The position numbers were made by a program, and so were the translations under genes. Source: Lenzites betulinus (taxonomy: Eukaryota > Basidiomycota > Agaricomycetes > Polyporales > Polyporaceae). Taken from it: a stretch of 64,000 bases of DNA. The stretch lies in NCBI GenBank assembly GCA_022264855.1, contig JABYQU010000007.1, positions 124,001-188,000 on the forward strand. Reading direction: 5' to 3'. This document shows, one piece after another, positions 28,895-41,200 of this stretch (within the stretch, counting starts at the first letter, position 1; each line of letters starts with the position of its first letter). Below the pieces are notes generated by a model. It was given only the letters and a program-made list of their open reading frames with translations, did not search any database and had not been told where the DNA came from.

Positions 28895-29699
28895 ATGTCC
28901 GCCGCACTCGCACGTCTGCATCGTGCAACGACGCATACAACGCTCTACAACTCCCCAGCTCGCGGATTACTCCACCTCCCCAGTCACCGCCATGCGATGA
29001 TGTCCGCACTCTCTCATGACCGTCCTGCCCCTCCGCCTACTACTGCCTCATCGTCCACCTCAACATCCTCAGTAGCGTCACCGTCCGCATCTCCGACGTT
29101 AGGCGAGACGCCGCCTGTCGTCGTTCCGTCTTCGTCCAAGCCTCCGACTGCTCGGAACCTATCCCCCGATGCCGCCTCCCCGCAAGTCGCTGCGCGACCT
29201 CCACCCGTGCCCAAAGCCGAACGTGCGCGCCCAAAGATCCGTGCTCAGAAGGCTGCAATCTCACTGGTACGTCCGACGGAGCACACCTCGTCGTAGCTGG
29301 AACTAATATGACGCACCGCTTGTCTGCACATTAGACGCCGACGGCGGTCGAGCGCTTGCGGAACCTGCTCAAAAGCCCAACACCACAGATGATCCGCATT
29401 GGGGTGCGCAACAAGGGCTGTGCGGGCCTCTCATATCATCTGGAGTATGTCGAGAAGCCGGGCAAGTTTGATGAGGTGGTCGAGCAGGACGGGGTGAAGG
29501 TGTTGATCGACAGCAAGGCGTTGTTCTCGATCATCGGGAGCGAGATGGACTGGAAGGAGGATGCATTGAGGTATGTCCAAATGATTTATGTCTATAGTCG
29601 TTCACTAATCACTCTGTCTGTAGTGCCAAGTTCGCGTTCAAGAACCCAAACATCAAGGATGCCTGCGGGTGCGGAGAGTCCTTCACTGTTGGCTCATGA
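28895..29699 (+). CDS. A-type iron-sulfur cluster assembly protein (ISA1-like, mitochondrial)
   Basis: Exons 28895-29266, 29335-29570 and 29624-29699 join to 227 aa. The first ~120 residues are Arg/Ser/Pro-rich with few acidic residues, as in a mitochondrial presequence plus a variable linker. The HesB/IscA domain starts TAVERLRNLLK and has GVRNKGCAGLSYHLEY, with three conserved cysteines C153, C217 and C219 (CGCGESF). The 64-residue spacing equals that of bacterial IscA. The protein helps mature [4Fe-4S] proteins in the mitochondrial matrix. It lies between two PPOX paralogs. Confidence 0.92.
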
Positions 29700-30183
29700 G
29701 CGGCCCGGACGTGTACGATCATCTTTTCCTTGCACCCTTGCGCGCTGTTTCTTTCTCACCCCACTACTAATACCTACCCTACCGTCACATGTATCCATAG
29801 TGCACCGACGTCTCGGACCCAATAGAGATGCTCTCCACTTCCGTATATACCCGCGGGGGTCTTCATCTTCGGTAGGTGTCGTTGCGATTGGTATTGAGCT
29901 ATCCGACTACCGTCCACTGCCGCGCTGGCCGTGTGCATCCGTTGGCGGCGCGGCGATTTTATGTGGACCGCAGTTCCACGATGCCGGCTTCTGCGGTTAA
30001 TGCGGGGACATGAAGTTCCTATCTGAACCACAGCGTCTGCTTGCTGCACTTCTCGCGGATGACCTGGGAAGGCGTCTTTCGCCCCCTTAAATCACGACAT
30101 TGAATCATATCTCTTCCTCCTCCCTCGCGTTCCCCCCTCGCCAAGCACCCCTACACTCAGAGCAGTCGATATCTGCCATTAAA

Positions 30184-31290
30184 ATGAAGTTGTACGACAA
30201 CATCCCGGACACCCTTGCGACATGGATAAAGAAGCAGCACCTGTTCTACGTCGCGACCGCGCCGCTCACCGGCGAGGGGCATGTTAATCTTTCCCCCAAG
30301 GGCACGGACGGAACGTTCCACATCGTGGGTCCCAACCGGGTGTGGTATGAAGACCTCAGCGGCAGCGGTGCGTCTCCGCATATCCCCCCACTTGTCCTGC
30401 TTATTGAGGATTGAACACTCATCATGATGTTTTCCGCCCCGACAGGCATAGAGACGATCTCGCATCTGCGCGAGAACGGGCGAATTACGATAATGTTCTG
30501 CGCATTCGAAGGCGCCGCGCGCATCCTCCGCCTCTACGGCCGCGGCTCCGTGCACGAGTTCGGGACTCCCGAGTACGACGCGCTCGTCCCGCCCGCAAAG
30601 CGCCATGCGAGCTCGCGCGCCGCCATCGTCATCGACGTGTACAAGGTCGCCACGGTGCGTCCCTCCCCATTCCGTCCATGACGTTGCACCGCTAGAAAAC
30701 GTGGCTGAATATTTAATGGGGAACTGCAGTCCTGCGGGTACGCGGTGCCGCTGTACACATTTAAAGCCGAGCGCAGCGCGCTCACGCACTGGGGGAGCAA
30801 GATGGAGAAGATCGACGGCCAGTTCCCGCCGCACTTTGTCGCGGACGAGGAGTCGCACTGGGCGGGCACCGCCGACTCGCCGGTCCCGATGGTCACGCTC
30901 GACACGACGGCCGGCCCACGCATGTATGCGAAGAATGGGCTGAAGCTGTGGTGGGCGTCGCTCAACCAGCGCTCGCACGACGGTCTGCCCGGCTTGCGCT
31001 CCGCGCACCTGTCGGATCTTCCGCTCGAGACGGGCGTGGAGGTGCGCGGCCTGCCTGAGCCGCCGAGCGACGGCACAGTGGTTATACTCGGGAACAGGGT
31101 GCCCAAGGCTTCGCTGCTGGGTGTGGGGATGATTGCAGAGCTGTGGGCGGGGAAGGAGGCATTGGTACCCCGCAGTGGAGCGGAAGTTGTGAGGCTAGCG
31201 GTCGTGTTTGTGCTTGGCCTGGTGCTTGCGGCGGCGTATGGGCAGGGTGTGCGGCAGGTACTGGCCGACCGTGTGTCCACAGCCGTGTAA
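30184..31290 (+). CDS. PPOX-type FMN-binding split-barrel protein with C-terminal membrane tail (paralog 2)
   Basis: Exons 30184-30367, 30446-30654 and 30730-31290 join to 317 aa. Closely related to the gene at 26993-27924: MKLYDNIPDTL, FYVATAPLTGEGHVNLSPKG, WYEDLSGSG, ETISHLRENG and SCGYAVPLY, with both introns at equivalent sites. The C-terminal half is longer and diverged, and ends in a membrane segment (VRLAVVFVLGLVLAAAYG). An in-frame ATG at 30100 lies in the probable 5' UTR; the paralog's start supports 30184. FMN binding is expected from the fold; the reaction is unknown. Confidence 0.85.
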
Positions 31291-32699
31291 CCTTCGTTGG
31301 ACGTCGTATGCTTACTGCTCGGGGAGACGGATAGATTCAAATTGGTACACTGCCGTGACTCTGGATCCCGTAGATGCTCATGTCCCGTTGTCACAATAAA
31401 GAACTGATCTTGTACGTGCTTGCCGAGTCAATCACGCTATGATGTAAGCTTAAGGCCAGCTCTGTTCACTTTGAGTTCTATTTCCGTAGGGCACTACAAG
31501 CGTGGGATCGATACACAATCCAGCTGATCAACGTTTCAACAAGGATGCCTTGAGCGGCGATCGAGTATCACAGACTCATGCTTATATCTTCAGCTCGCTC
31601 CTACCAGTGATGTTGGGATCTGGGATGTACTGATGGTCAATGAAGCTCGGCGACACAAGTGTTGTCAGACCATGAACCTTGCATTCGGCACGCTGAACTT
31701 TAGGATCGTATTGGCGAGTTGTTTTTCTGTGACTTTGCCATGTATCCAGGTCGGTTCGGCTACCGACAAGGACACCGAAGTGCTGCGCTCACATAGTATT
31801 GCATAAGAAAGCTGCAGTTGGGATGACGACTCGCGGATGGCCTTCTCAAGATCCGCTAGAATCCGCAAGGCTGTTGAACGCAACACATTCACTAAAGCTT
31901 CCGATTTCCGCAGCACCACTCTCTCCCTCACTAAACCGGACATATATGGTCAGCCACGAGTGAGTCGAGGAAATATCGTTTACCCCTTGCTCAATGAATG
32001 CTTCTCGCAGAGTTTGACAATGTCTTGTTTTTTGCCTGCAAGCAAGTTGGACAGGAGCTGCAGCGATCGCCCCTCTTCCGGCGGTCTACGTTTCGACTAG
32101 CCGGCCTGACCGTGTCGCGATATTTGTGTGATAGTTCCGGCGTACCCACAGTCCGCAGCTCACGGTGCCATTAGAAGCCGGAATAAAGCAGATGGGAGTG
32201 TGTAGGAACACATCAGGACGCCGAGCACAGGTAGTCTCCAAGTCTCGATCAAAATCGTGGCTCGACCGACGGCTCGCTTATGCAGATCGGGATCTTGCCC
32301 CGGTGCCTGCCTGCGGAAATAATAAAGCGGAAGAGCGACCTGGAGCGTCTCGGACGTGTTCCCCTGAATTGGACACAAAACTCCGTGCAAGCCTCCTCGC
32401 TAATCGCCGCCACCAAACGTTCTGGCTCGGCTCGTGCGGCCTATCGATTCGCGCTCCTCATAAACGTCAGCCTACGCCGCCGAAGCTTGCACTTTCCTGG
32501 AAAAGCTGGCGAGACATGCCTTTGCCCGCCGCCCGCCGTGTTTCTCTTTGACATATCCGTTATCCGGTGAATTCTCCTCCGCTCCCCTTTGTCTTATTTC
32601 CTGTTCCTCTTTACAACTCGCTCCTGCTTTCACGCTCGCTGTCGCTGCTTGCTTCCTGCTTTCCATCCTTTTCTCTGGACGCGAGTACTTGTTGCTGCG
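31291..32699. other. Intergenic region upstream of the fucosyltransferase-like gene
   Basis: About 1.4 kb. Open frames here (for example 31665-31943 minus and 32165-32551 plus) carry no recognisable domain. The last ~150 bp are pyrimidine-rich and probably the 5' UTR of the next gene. No repeat or RNA gene is seen. Confidence 0.45.
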
Positions 32700-34771
32700 A
32701 TGCCGGCGCCATACCTCGAGGAAGACACGACTTCGGAGTCGAGCATCGAAGACGCGCGCCATGCGCAGAGCGTCCCCCTGCTCCCGTTTCAATCCTGGAA
32801 CCCCGGCGCGTTCAAAGAAACCTTCGCGGCTCCCTCCTCGCACGCGTCGCTGTGGCCTTCGCGGTTCCCCCTTCCACCTGTCGTGCGCCGGAGATGGGTT
32901 CTCTTCTCTGTGCTCGTGCTCACGACCATCGGGTGTATCCCCCTTCTGGTCTCGACGAGACTCGAGGCGTACAATGTCCAGCGCGCGTCCACGTCCCACA
33001 GCGGCGGGATCAACCCATTTATACCTGACCCTATTGATCTCGCCAACCTGCCGGAGATTCTGACCGAGCCCGCGCAGTACGAGGACGAGGAGGAGATCTC
33101 CGAGGACGCGCTCCCTCTGCACCTCCAACCCGACTCGTATTTGGAGGGTCAAGCGGCGACATTGCACTTCAGGGGTGAGTATTTGCAACTTTCGACTGTC
33201 GCGGAAGAGTTAACGATGTCTCGCGGTGCAGACAGTCTCCGGAATGACACCGGGTACATGACATCCTTCCTTTCCGCCGGATGGAGTGAGTCCGCCCTCG
33301 TAACTTCGTTTAGTCAGATTGCTGATGTCCTGCATTAGCAAATGACCAGATCACAATAGTACGCGGGATCCATGCCTGCTCTATGTGCTCCTCCCCTTCA
33401 CTGACGTCGAATATCAGGGAAATCTCATATACCTTGCCAAGATTTCGGGGCGCGTGCCCATCGTCCCGCCGTTTACCTCCCACATCAATAGCGCGGCGTC
33501 ACCGCTCGCGTTCTCCGACATCTTCGATGTCCCACGTATGGTGCTCGCGCTGGACACCCCCGTCCTCGAGTGGCATATGGTGAAGGATCTCGAGCGCGCG
33601 CAAAGTGAGAATGTCAAGGACGAGCTTGGCTGCTGGAACATCTGGGAGGTGGACAATATACCGTCGAACGGACCGCGCGGGAGCTACTCGACCACTTTGC
33701 TCAGCCTGGGTATGCCTTCTCCCTGGATCACATGCTTTTTGTAGCTTATACAGAGCACCATGCAGATATCTCGTACACGCGCGCGCCCGCGTCGGTGAAG
33801 TTGATTCCAAACTACGAACACGACTCGCACTCCACGTTCTGGTCACTCGCAAAGCTCGCGTTCCCGGAGGGCCGTGCGGACGTCCTCAAAAACCCGCACG
33901 AGAATCCGACCCGCCCGTCGGAAGGAAACAAGGTCAGGCTCCTGCCAGACGAACAGCTCTTATGCTACGACTATCTCTACTACGTTTGCGCGCTCGACGT
34001 ACGTGGTATTTTGCCTATCCCTGGGGTGTTCCGGTGTTGACATGATCGCTCTGGCCTACGGGTAGCCATTCGAGTTCGAGCGGGACTACAGTCCGATGTG
34101 GCGCGAAGTGATGGTGCACGCACACTGGACCGCGTCGCTAGAGGACCTCGCGCGCGGGTACCTCCGTCGGCTTTTCCGCCTTCCCGACGGCGCACCTATT
34201 CCCCCAGTACGTTATCCATTTTCGTCATACCTCTGCCGCTCGAGCTTACCACCGCCCTTGTCAACGCGCGTAGTACATCGCCATCCACGCGCGCCGCGGC
34301 GATTTCCTTGGGTGGTGCGGCGATGTGCCGAAGGACGACTGCTTCGCACCGTTGGGCGCGTTTGCGCAGCGCGTGCGCGAAGTGCAGGAGGAGATCCGCC
34401 TCCGACACGGCATTTATGTCTCGCACGTCATCATGACTGGCGACGAGAAGGACGAGATCTGGTGGAGCGCGGTCGAGGAGCGCGGGTGGCTTCGGATTGA
34501 CCACGCCGGGGAGCGCACGGCCGAGCGGTTCGGGAACTGGTGAGTCGCCATTTGGTGCTGTATTTGGCCGAGAGTGCGGGACGCTTATGGACGGGACGAT
34601 GTGTGCAGGTACCCCGTTGTGCTTGATGCGGTTGTGCAGTCCATGTCGGTCGGCTTCGTGGGCACGGACAAGTCCACATTCTCGCATATGGCGCGCCGGA
34701 GGGTCACGGACTGGAATAAGGGGCCCGTACGCCTCGTCAAGTGGGGCACGCGCGGCGCGGACGACCATTGA
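32700..34771 (+). CDS. Type II membrane protein, GDP-fucose O-fucosyltransferase superfamily
   Basis: Eight exons (32700-33174, 33232-33285, 33339-33358, 33418-33709, 33754-33998, 34066-34206, 34274-34539, 34609-34771) join to 551 aa. A cytoplasmic N-terminus of ~68 residues precedes one membrane anchor (WVLFSVLVLTTIGCIPLLV), giving a Golgi-type topology. The lumenal part begins YMTSFLSAGWTNDQ and continues RVPIVPPFTSHI. The superfamily motif H-x-R-R-G-D (YIAIHARRGDFLG, 34286-34303) binds GDP-sugar. WSAVEERGW and SFVGTDKSTFSHMA-like sequence (VGFVGTDKSTFS) follow, the usual C-terminal donor-binding part. Exon 3 is only 20 bp. The acceptor is unknown; fungal members are little studied. Confidence 0.82.
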
Positions 34772-35228
34772 CGTTCGACGTTCGTCTCGACCTACACGGT
34801 ATAGATTGTGACGGACTGGCAACACGGACTGGCTGGCGCACTACTTACTGCATCTACTATCCTGTCTATCTGTATCTATCTCTGTTATATCAAATAATAC
34901 CTAGAGCACGTACATGTCTCCGCTGTTCGTGCATTGTAGCACATAGACTTCTCTGTCGTTCGAAATCTACCTTCCAGCCCTTCACCGGTCTTGCTTAGTA
35001 CTCCCGTGGACTCTAGATATCTTCAGAAGACAGCCAAACGCACAAGCTATATTGTTTCAAACGCCTAATTTCACATTGCAACGCCAGGCATGATGCACAG
35101 CCGACTACGACCCGTAGAGCATGACAAGGATAGACAAGAACTGTTCAATGTTCATTGACGATGCACTACTACGATAACCGCGATTCTCTTCGCTCAGCGT
35201 ACAAAATTCATACAACAAAAAGCTAGTC
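34772..35228. other. Convergent intergenic region
   Basis: 457 bp between the tail-to-tail fucosyltransferase-like and helicase genes. AT-richer than its surroundings, consistent with two 3' UTRs. No gene or repeat is seen. Confidence 0.5.
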
Positions 35229-38200
35229 TCAATCGGAGTCTACCAGGATCAAATTGTCCATGTACAAGTCGACATCATCCATCTCCCCTGCGCCGTCCTC
35301 GACGTTCAATGCCGGTTTCGGTGCATCCTTCGGTGGCTTCTTCTTCTGCACTATTCCCTTCAACGCGATCTTCATGTCGTGCTCGCACTTGTCCCATACG
35401 CTGGACGGGAGGCTGCGAATGAACGCCTCGACCTGCACGGTGCACTCTTCAAGCGCCGCCAGGTCGCGTGCCCTGTGCATGTCGGAGGAGGGCCCGAGCA
35501 CCCTGTACAGTCTCTCGACCTCTTTGATAAGTTGGCTAGAAAATAACGATGCTCAGCACAGATATCGCCGTAAGAAGCATTCACGTACATCGTCTGAGTC
35601 AAGACTGTCTGCATGGCGTCTAGCTCGAGGTGCGTGACAAATTGCAGCCGCTTCTTCGCGTTGTCCTTCGCGTCGTGCAGATACCCCTTCGCGACGTTCG
35701 TTGCGATATACAGATGCGGGATCGGGCCGCGGAACAGGAGGCGGTAGTACGCGTGCGGCCACTCCATGCTCTCCGCCGTCTGTGCGAACGTATCATATAC
35801 TCTCCGCCGCCGCTCCTCCTTCGCTGTGGGCTTTCGGAGGTGCACACGCAACTGGTACTGCTGGTATGCTGCCGCGATCTTCTGCGCTGCCGCGATCTCT
35901 TCTGCCGTCGCTGTCGCCGGAGCTGACTTGGCCTGCTGGGCGTCGATAGCATGGGCGATATGGGCCATGTCCACAGGCTGCTCCACGTCGTCCTCAGCAA
36001 CATCTTCGAGCTGGCGCTCTTCTGCAACATTGTCTGCGTCGTCGACATCCGTACCTTGTACGGGCTCTGCGTTCGCATGCGATGGAACGAACGGCGCGGC
36101 GTCTGGACGGAGGCTTGCGAGAGGCACGCTCGATCCCCCGGTCTTGAGAAGAAACGGGATGTCTTCCGTCCTATTGTAGACCACGCGCCGCACGTTGGGT
36201 GGCGGCTGGAAGTTGGGCACGGGTCCGGCTGCTCCGTGGTGGAGCTGAATCATCTCGTCCAGAGCAGATCCAGAGACAACACCTCGGACGAGGCGAGAGA
36301 GCGCATCCCAGCTCCGAGCGTTGACGTATCTGTAGGTTCCAAGGAGTTAGGTGATACGAGGGATTCAAAACCAGCGCTAGAACTAACTTCTCAATCAGAG
36401 GATGAAATGATCGCCCCTGTTTCCGCACTAGGGAGATTGACCTGTGGATATCGTTCCTCAGTGGCCAGGAACTGATGTTGTACCCCCCTGTATTGAACAT
36501 TAGTTATATTCACACGACTAGTGATTAGACATAGTCACATAGACAGAACATAGCGCAGCTAGGCAAATTTCTGATCAGTCGGCGGTTGAGCATGTTATTG
36601 AGTGCGAGAGCTTACAATCGAGCAAAGAAGAACGTCCTTGCAGGAAACAGTGTTTGAAGATCGCGTCCGTCGAAAAGAAGCCAGGCTATTGCGAGCAGGT
36701 CAGTTATATGCAAGGGCTGTCAAGTTAAGCACTCACGAGCTCCCGTATACACCTGCTCGAGGAGGTCGCCCATGTTCTTCTTAAACATGCGAGAAAGCTG
36801 CGTCTCTCGGGCACGCAGGGATTCTCCTCGGGGAATAAGGCGCACGAGCCAACTCTTGGGCAGGGTAAGATTGTGCAAAGTCTCCCGCTTCTGGAGCCGC
36901 ATCGATATGAGGAACGCGCCGCATAGATATTCCATGACACTGCATAAGACGCCAACGTCAACCGGAATCTTGCCCTCGAGGACATGACTACACAGTAAGC
37001 CAATGCGTCAGCGAGACAATAAGCTACGTATATGAGAGCGAATGCGTACTTCACGAATAAGATGCCTCTATTCAATGAACTGGGTTCGCTATTTTGCAGC
37101 ATGCCAAGAAGGTCGTGGACGATGTATGCTTTCTCGGGTGGCCTGAGCAGTGGCGGCGGCCGGTATGCAGCGACGGCGTTAATGCGAGGAAGGAATTCCG
37201 AGGCGACCTTTGAATCCAAAGTGACAGAGAGATTGATCATCTTCATGAGGGTCGTGAGGAAGAGCGGTTCGTCCTTCGGGTGTCCGTAAGGTGTGAGATT
37301 GTACAATAGGTCGCGTAGCCATGCTTCGGCGATTCTTCGCCCACGCTCCAGCTCCGGAATCATGCTGGGATCCACAAGATAGAAGGAACCCAGCTTATAG
37401 TATGTCGGGAACAAGGCATCGTACAGCTGCTCGAGCCAAAAGCGCCTATACAGTGCAGACGATCGGTCAGTGTGCCAAAGCAACCTCAACTACACACTCA
37501 CTTCTGAACGAGTTGCTCCCGAGGGTGTTCCACTCCACGTACGAGCTGGTAGACCAAAATCTGCTGCATCACGACCCTGATGCGTGCGTTGAAAGCTGTC
37601 GAATCGTAGCTATCGAAGTCTTCGTGATAGCGAGGACATTCTACCCGGTTACAGTGATGATACACCGCATATGGCAAGCAGGGCTGGATCCGACGAAGGC
37701 TACGAATCGCGCTGTTCTCGTTTTTGATACGGCGCAAGAGCATGTCAGTCAGGGCGCACTTGAGAACCTTTTCCAACTCCCAACGGGGGAGGACGATGCC
37801 CAATTCTACGACCTGTGCGCTCGGGGCGAGTCGGGGGGTAGTAAGCGTGGCCAAGTAGCAATCCTTCGGCAGGAGGAACGTTTCATCGGCTGACTCCTGA
37901 ATTGCGAACATCTTGAGGACTGCGCTGTTCCCCCAAATCGTAGAATCGGCACAGAACCGTTGAAGGTTGCATGCATATGCGTAGAATAGGCAGAGTTTAT
38001 CAGCAACCTCCACCAACGAGGCAGTCTGGAGCTTGAACGGCGCAGAGAAGACGTGATCGAAACAGAGAAAGGCGGCGGCCACGTTCCCCCCAGTAGAGAA
38101 TTTGATACCGAGAGACTCCAGCAGCGTCAAGTCCCGCCTAGCAATTGCGCGGAACATAGAAACCTGCCAGAAAAGTTAGACGTGGAATCACGATATGGGA

Positions 38201-41200
38201 TCATAGAAATCACGATACCTCGTCCTGCAAATCCCCGTCCCCCTTCAGCTGTACAAGGTTCTCAGAAAGCTGAAGCAGCCGCGTCAATGTCGCATCGCTT
38301 TCCAGCAGTTCGTCGTTGACGATTGTCCCACATGGCAAGTGGTACCACAAGCCATCCAGCAGGCATTGCATTGCCTTTCGGACCGATTCAGAGTTATCGC
38401 GATCCATTGTCAGCAACCGGATGGCCTCCAGCGTATTGCCTTCAGATAGATGAACTGAAGCGGCATCTCCAAATCGTCCAAGTTGTTCCAGGAAGGAGGC
38501 GCGAGCGATGTCAAACCCGAAGTCGTCCATATACTCCAAAAGTTCGTCATCCGCATCGAAAAGGCCCCTCGCATTCCTATTCGCGAGTGGATCAGCGATC
38601 CTCTTGGTTATCGTAGTCATGAACACTTATAAGTTACTTACTTGAGGTTCTTCTCGCGCAGATAGTACAGCCGGGACACTTCGACGATATTCTCCGCCAC
38701 ATTTTCGGCTACATCCTCTCGATGGTTCTTGACAATTCCAACAGCATCGTCGAACTTTCCAGCCTTTCGGAAGTGGGCAGCAGCAAGCGTGTACTCGGTA
38801 GCGTTGACGTACGCTTGAGCTCCTTTGTAGTCGTCGCCGCTGTTGATGTAGCACTCGGCCGCGATACGATAGTACGCCCGCTTTTCTGTAACTGCCTCTT
38901 GAGCAGATGCGGAGAAAGCCTCTGCCGCCGTGACGTAGGCCATCGCTCGCGCTGCTGGGGCGCCCTTGGTCACGACCGTGGACCTCGCTACCTCACGTAG
39001 GTAGTACGCGTGAGCCGCTGCCTTCTCTCTTGCAAGACCAGCGCGCTCGTAACAATGCATGGCCTGCATGTAACGCCGGTTGTTGAACAGCTCGAGCGCC
39101 ATTTTTGCCCAGTCCTCTGCAGTCGACGACATGGCAAGCCGAGGGACGTCGGTACCAGGGTCGCAATTCTCGATGAGGTCCTTCTCCGTCCAGAGAATCT
39201 ACGAGCCAGGTCATTGCAAGCTCTCCAACCTGAGGTTTACGTATCTCACCCTCATGGGTTCCCCTTTCTCTGAACAATCCGCGATCCAGAGGTTCTTCCG
39301 AGCTCTTGTGATGGCAACGTACAAGAATTTCAACTGTGGCATTGTTAGTGCCACAAAGTAAGCGAAAGAATATGAAGACATACCTCGCGGCATACACCAC
39401 TGTGACGAGCGTCATCAAACCTTGGTGCTGGATGGTTGGCTCGTTTTTCCGGGGCGAGAGCGTTTAGTACGACACGCCATTGAGAGAGGTCGACAGTCGA
39501 GTCCTCGAAGAAGTTGAAGAGGAGGACCTAGCATGGGTGACTCAGCAGCGAGACATCAGGACATATCTTATAAACTCACATCATTGAACTCGAGACCCTT
39601 GCTCTCATAAAGTGTGCTATGAAAAATCCTCAATCAGCGTGGACTCAAGGTAGTATGCGGGAGCAGTGCATACAGGATCAAACCAATGTCTCCTACTTGA
39701 GCGCGTAGCTTCTCGCGAGCGGCGTCGTCGCGTACAAGGATGCCTGGCAGGGTGATGTTAGAACCTTTCGTAAGCGAAAATACCCAGATGTTTAAACGAA
39801 CACTGCTGTGCGCCAAACTCAATGTGGCTGCCGCTACACAGATGTGTCAGTCAGGATAGTCAAAGATTTAAGTTCCAATGAATGAGTACTTACGACTCTC
39901 CGAATAAAAATTGCTCATATCGGACTGTGTTCTGGTCCCAGCCGTTGAAGAAGACAGGTTTCAACCCGCCCACCATGCCTGTCTCTTGGCCAAGGGCATC
40001 GATCGCGTGTGGCCAAAAGTCTGTAATGAGTTCGATGACAGAGTATGCGCAGTCGACGATGCCTGCATGAGAACGATAGTTGACTGCAAGATGAAACGAC
40101 TCAGGCTGCGTGCGCCTGTTTGCGTCGCTATCTGCAGTCGCCTATGGTGAAGACCCAGCATGAGCAAGCTTTCACTTGCTATACGGACTGCAAATCTTAC
40201 TCACCTCCTCGAACCGATATAGAAATGCCTTCAGATCGTTGAATCTGAAAGCGCTACCAACCGAAATGGTCTGTGCGGTGTCCCCCGCCCAGAACATGCC
40301 ATGAGGGTTGTGACACAACGTCCTCAGCACTACAATCCACCGTTAGACGAGGGCATGTTCATACAGCATCATGACTCAAGTACTCACCAACGGCGTCGAT
40401 CAGGAGGTTGTCCTGAGCTTCGTCAACGTACCTAAAACGGCGATAAGCGTACGTTGACGGTTCTTGTGGGTGGTCAACTTACATGAAATCTACTGCTTCG
40501 CCCGGCACACCCATTGTCTTCAAGCAGTTGATCAAGGCGTGCGTACTAGACATTGAGTCAGTAAGATAACTATGCGCGCGTTAAGTAAGATGCGCACCGA
40601 TCGGCTGCGTCATAGTCACCACGTTCCTTCTTCCTCTTGAGATATGCTTGGAAAAGCTTGTAGATGTTCTCGCGCTGATTGGCGAATGTCGCCTGGGTAC
40701 GATGGCTTAGTTCGTGGTACATTGTCTTGTCAAGGTAGCCTTTGGGGCAGTCCAACGATTGCTCGGAACCCTTGATCACACCTGAGTGACGTGAGCGAGG
40801 ATATGAGTGTAGTAAAACTAGATGGAACATACCCATGAATTCGCCGAAGACGAGGGTTGGGTCTGTTACAGCACGCTATGAGTCTTCGACACACTACAGA
40901 GGCTGTTAATACTGACCAAGGCCTTTCGTAAGTGTCTGCGGGAAGTGGGCCCAATACTCCTCCAGGAAAGTTCCATAGGACACGAACGACGCTCGCCGCT
41001 GCTGCATGTAGTCGTTCGACATGGTTCCATTGGATGCATCGGGGTCCCGCAGTTCCAGAACATCATCCATCGCTTTGGCGGCGGCGGCGGTCTTGCGCTT
41101 TTCATAGTCCGTATAGTGAAACTCCGCCTCTAGCAAACGACAGATCTGTCCTCCAAACAACGATTAGCGCTGTCGTGAGAATCGCAACGGAAGAAGACTT

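Noticed and set aside
32472..33188. 238-codon minus-strand frame over the fucosyltransferase-like exon 1
   Set aside because: Arg/Gly/Glu-rich antisense shadow of a supported plus-strand gene with a membrane anchor and continuing exons.
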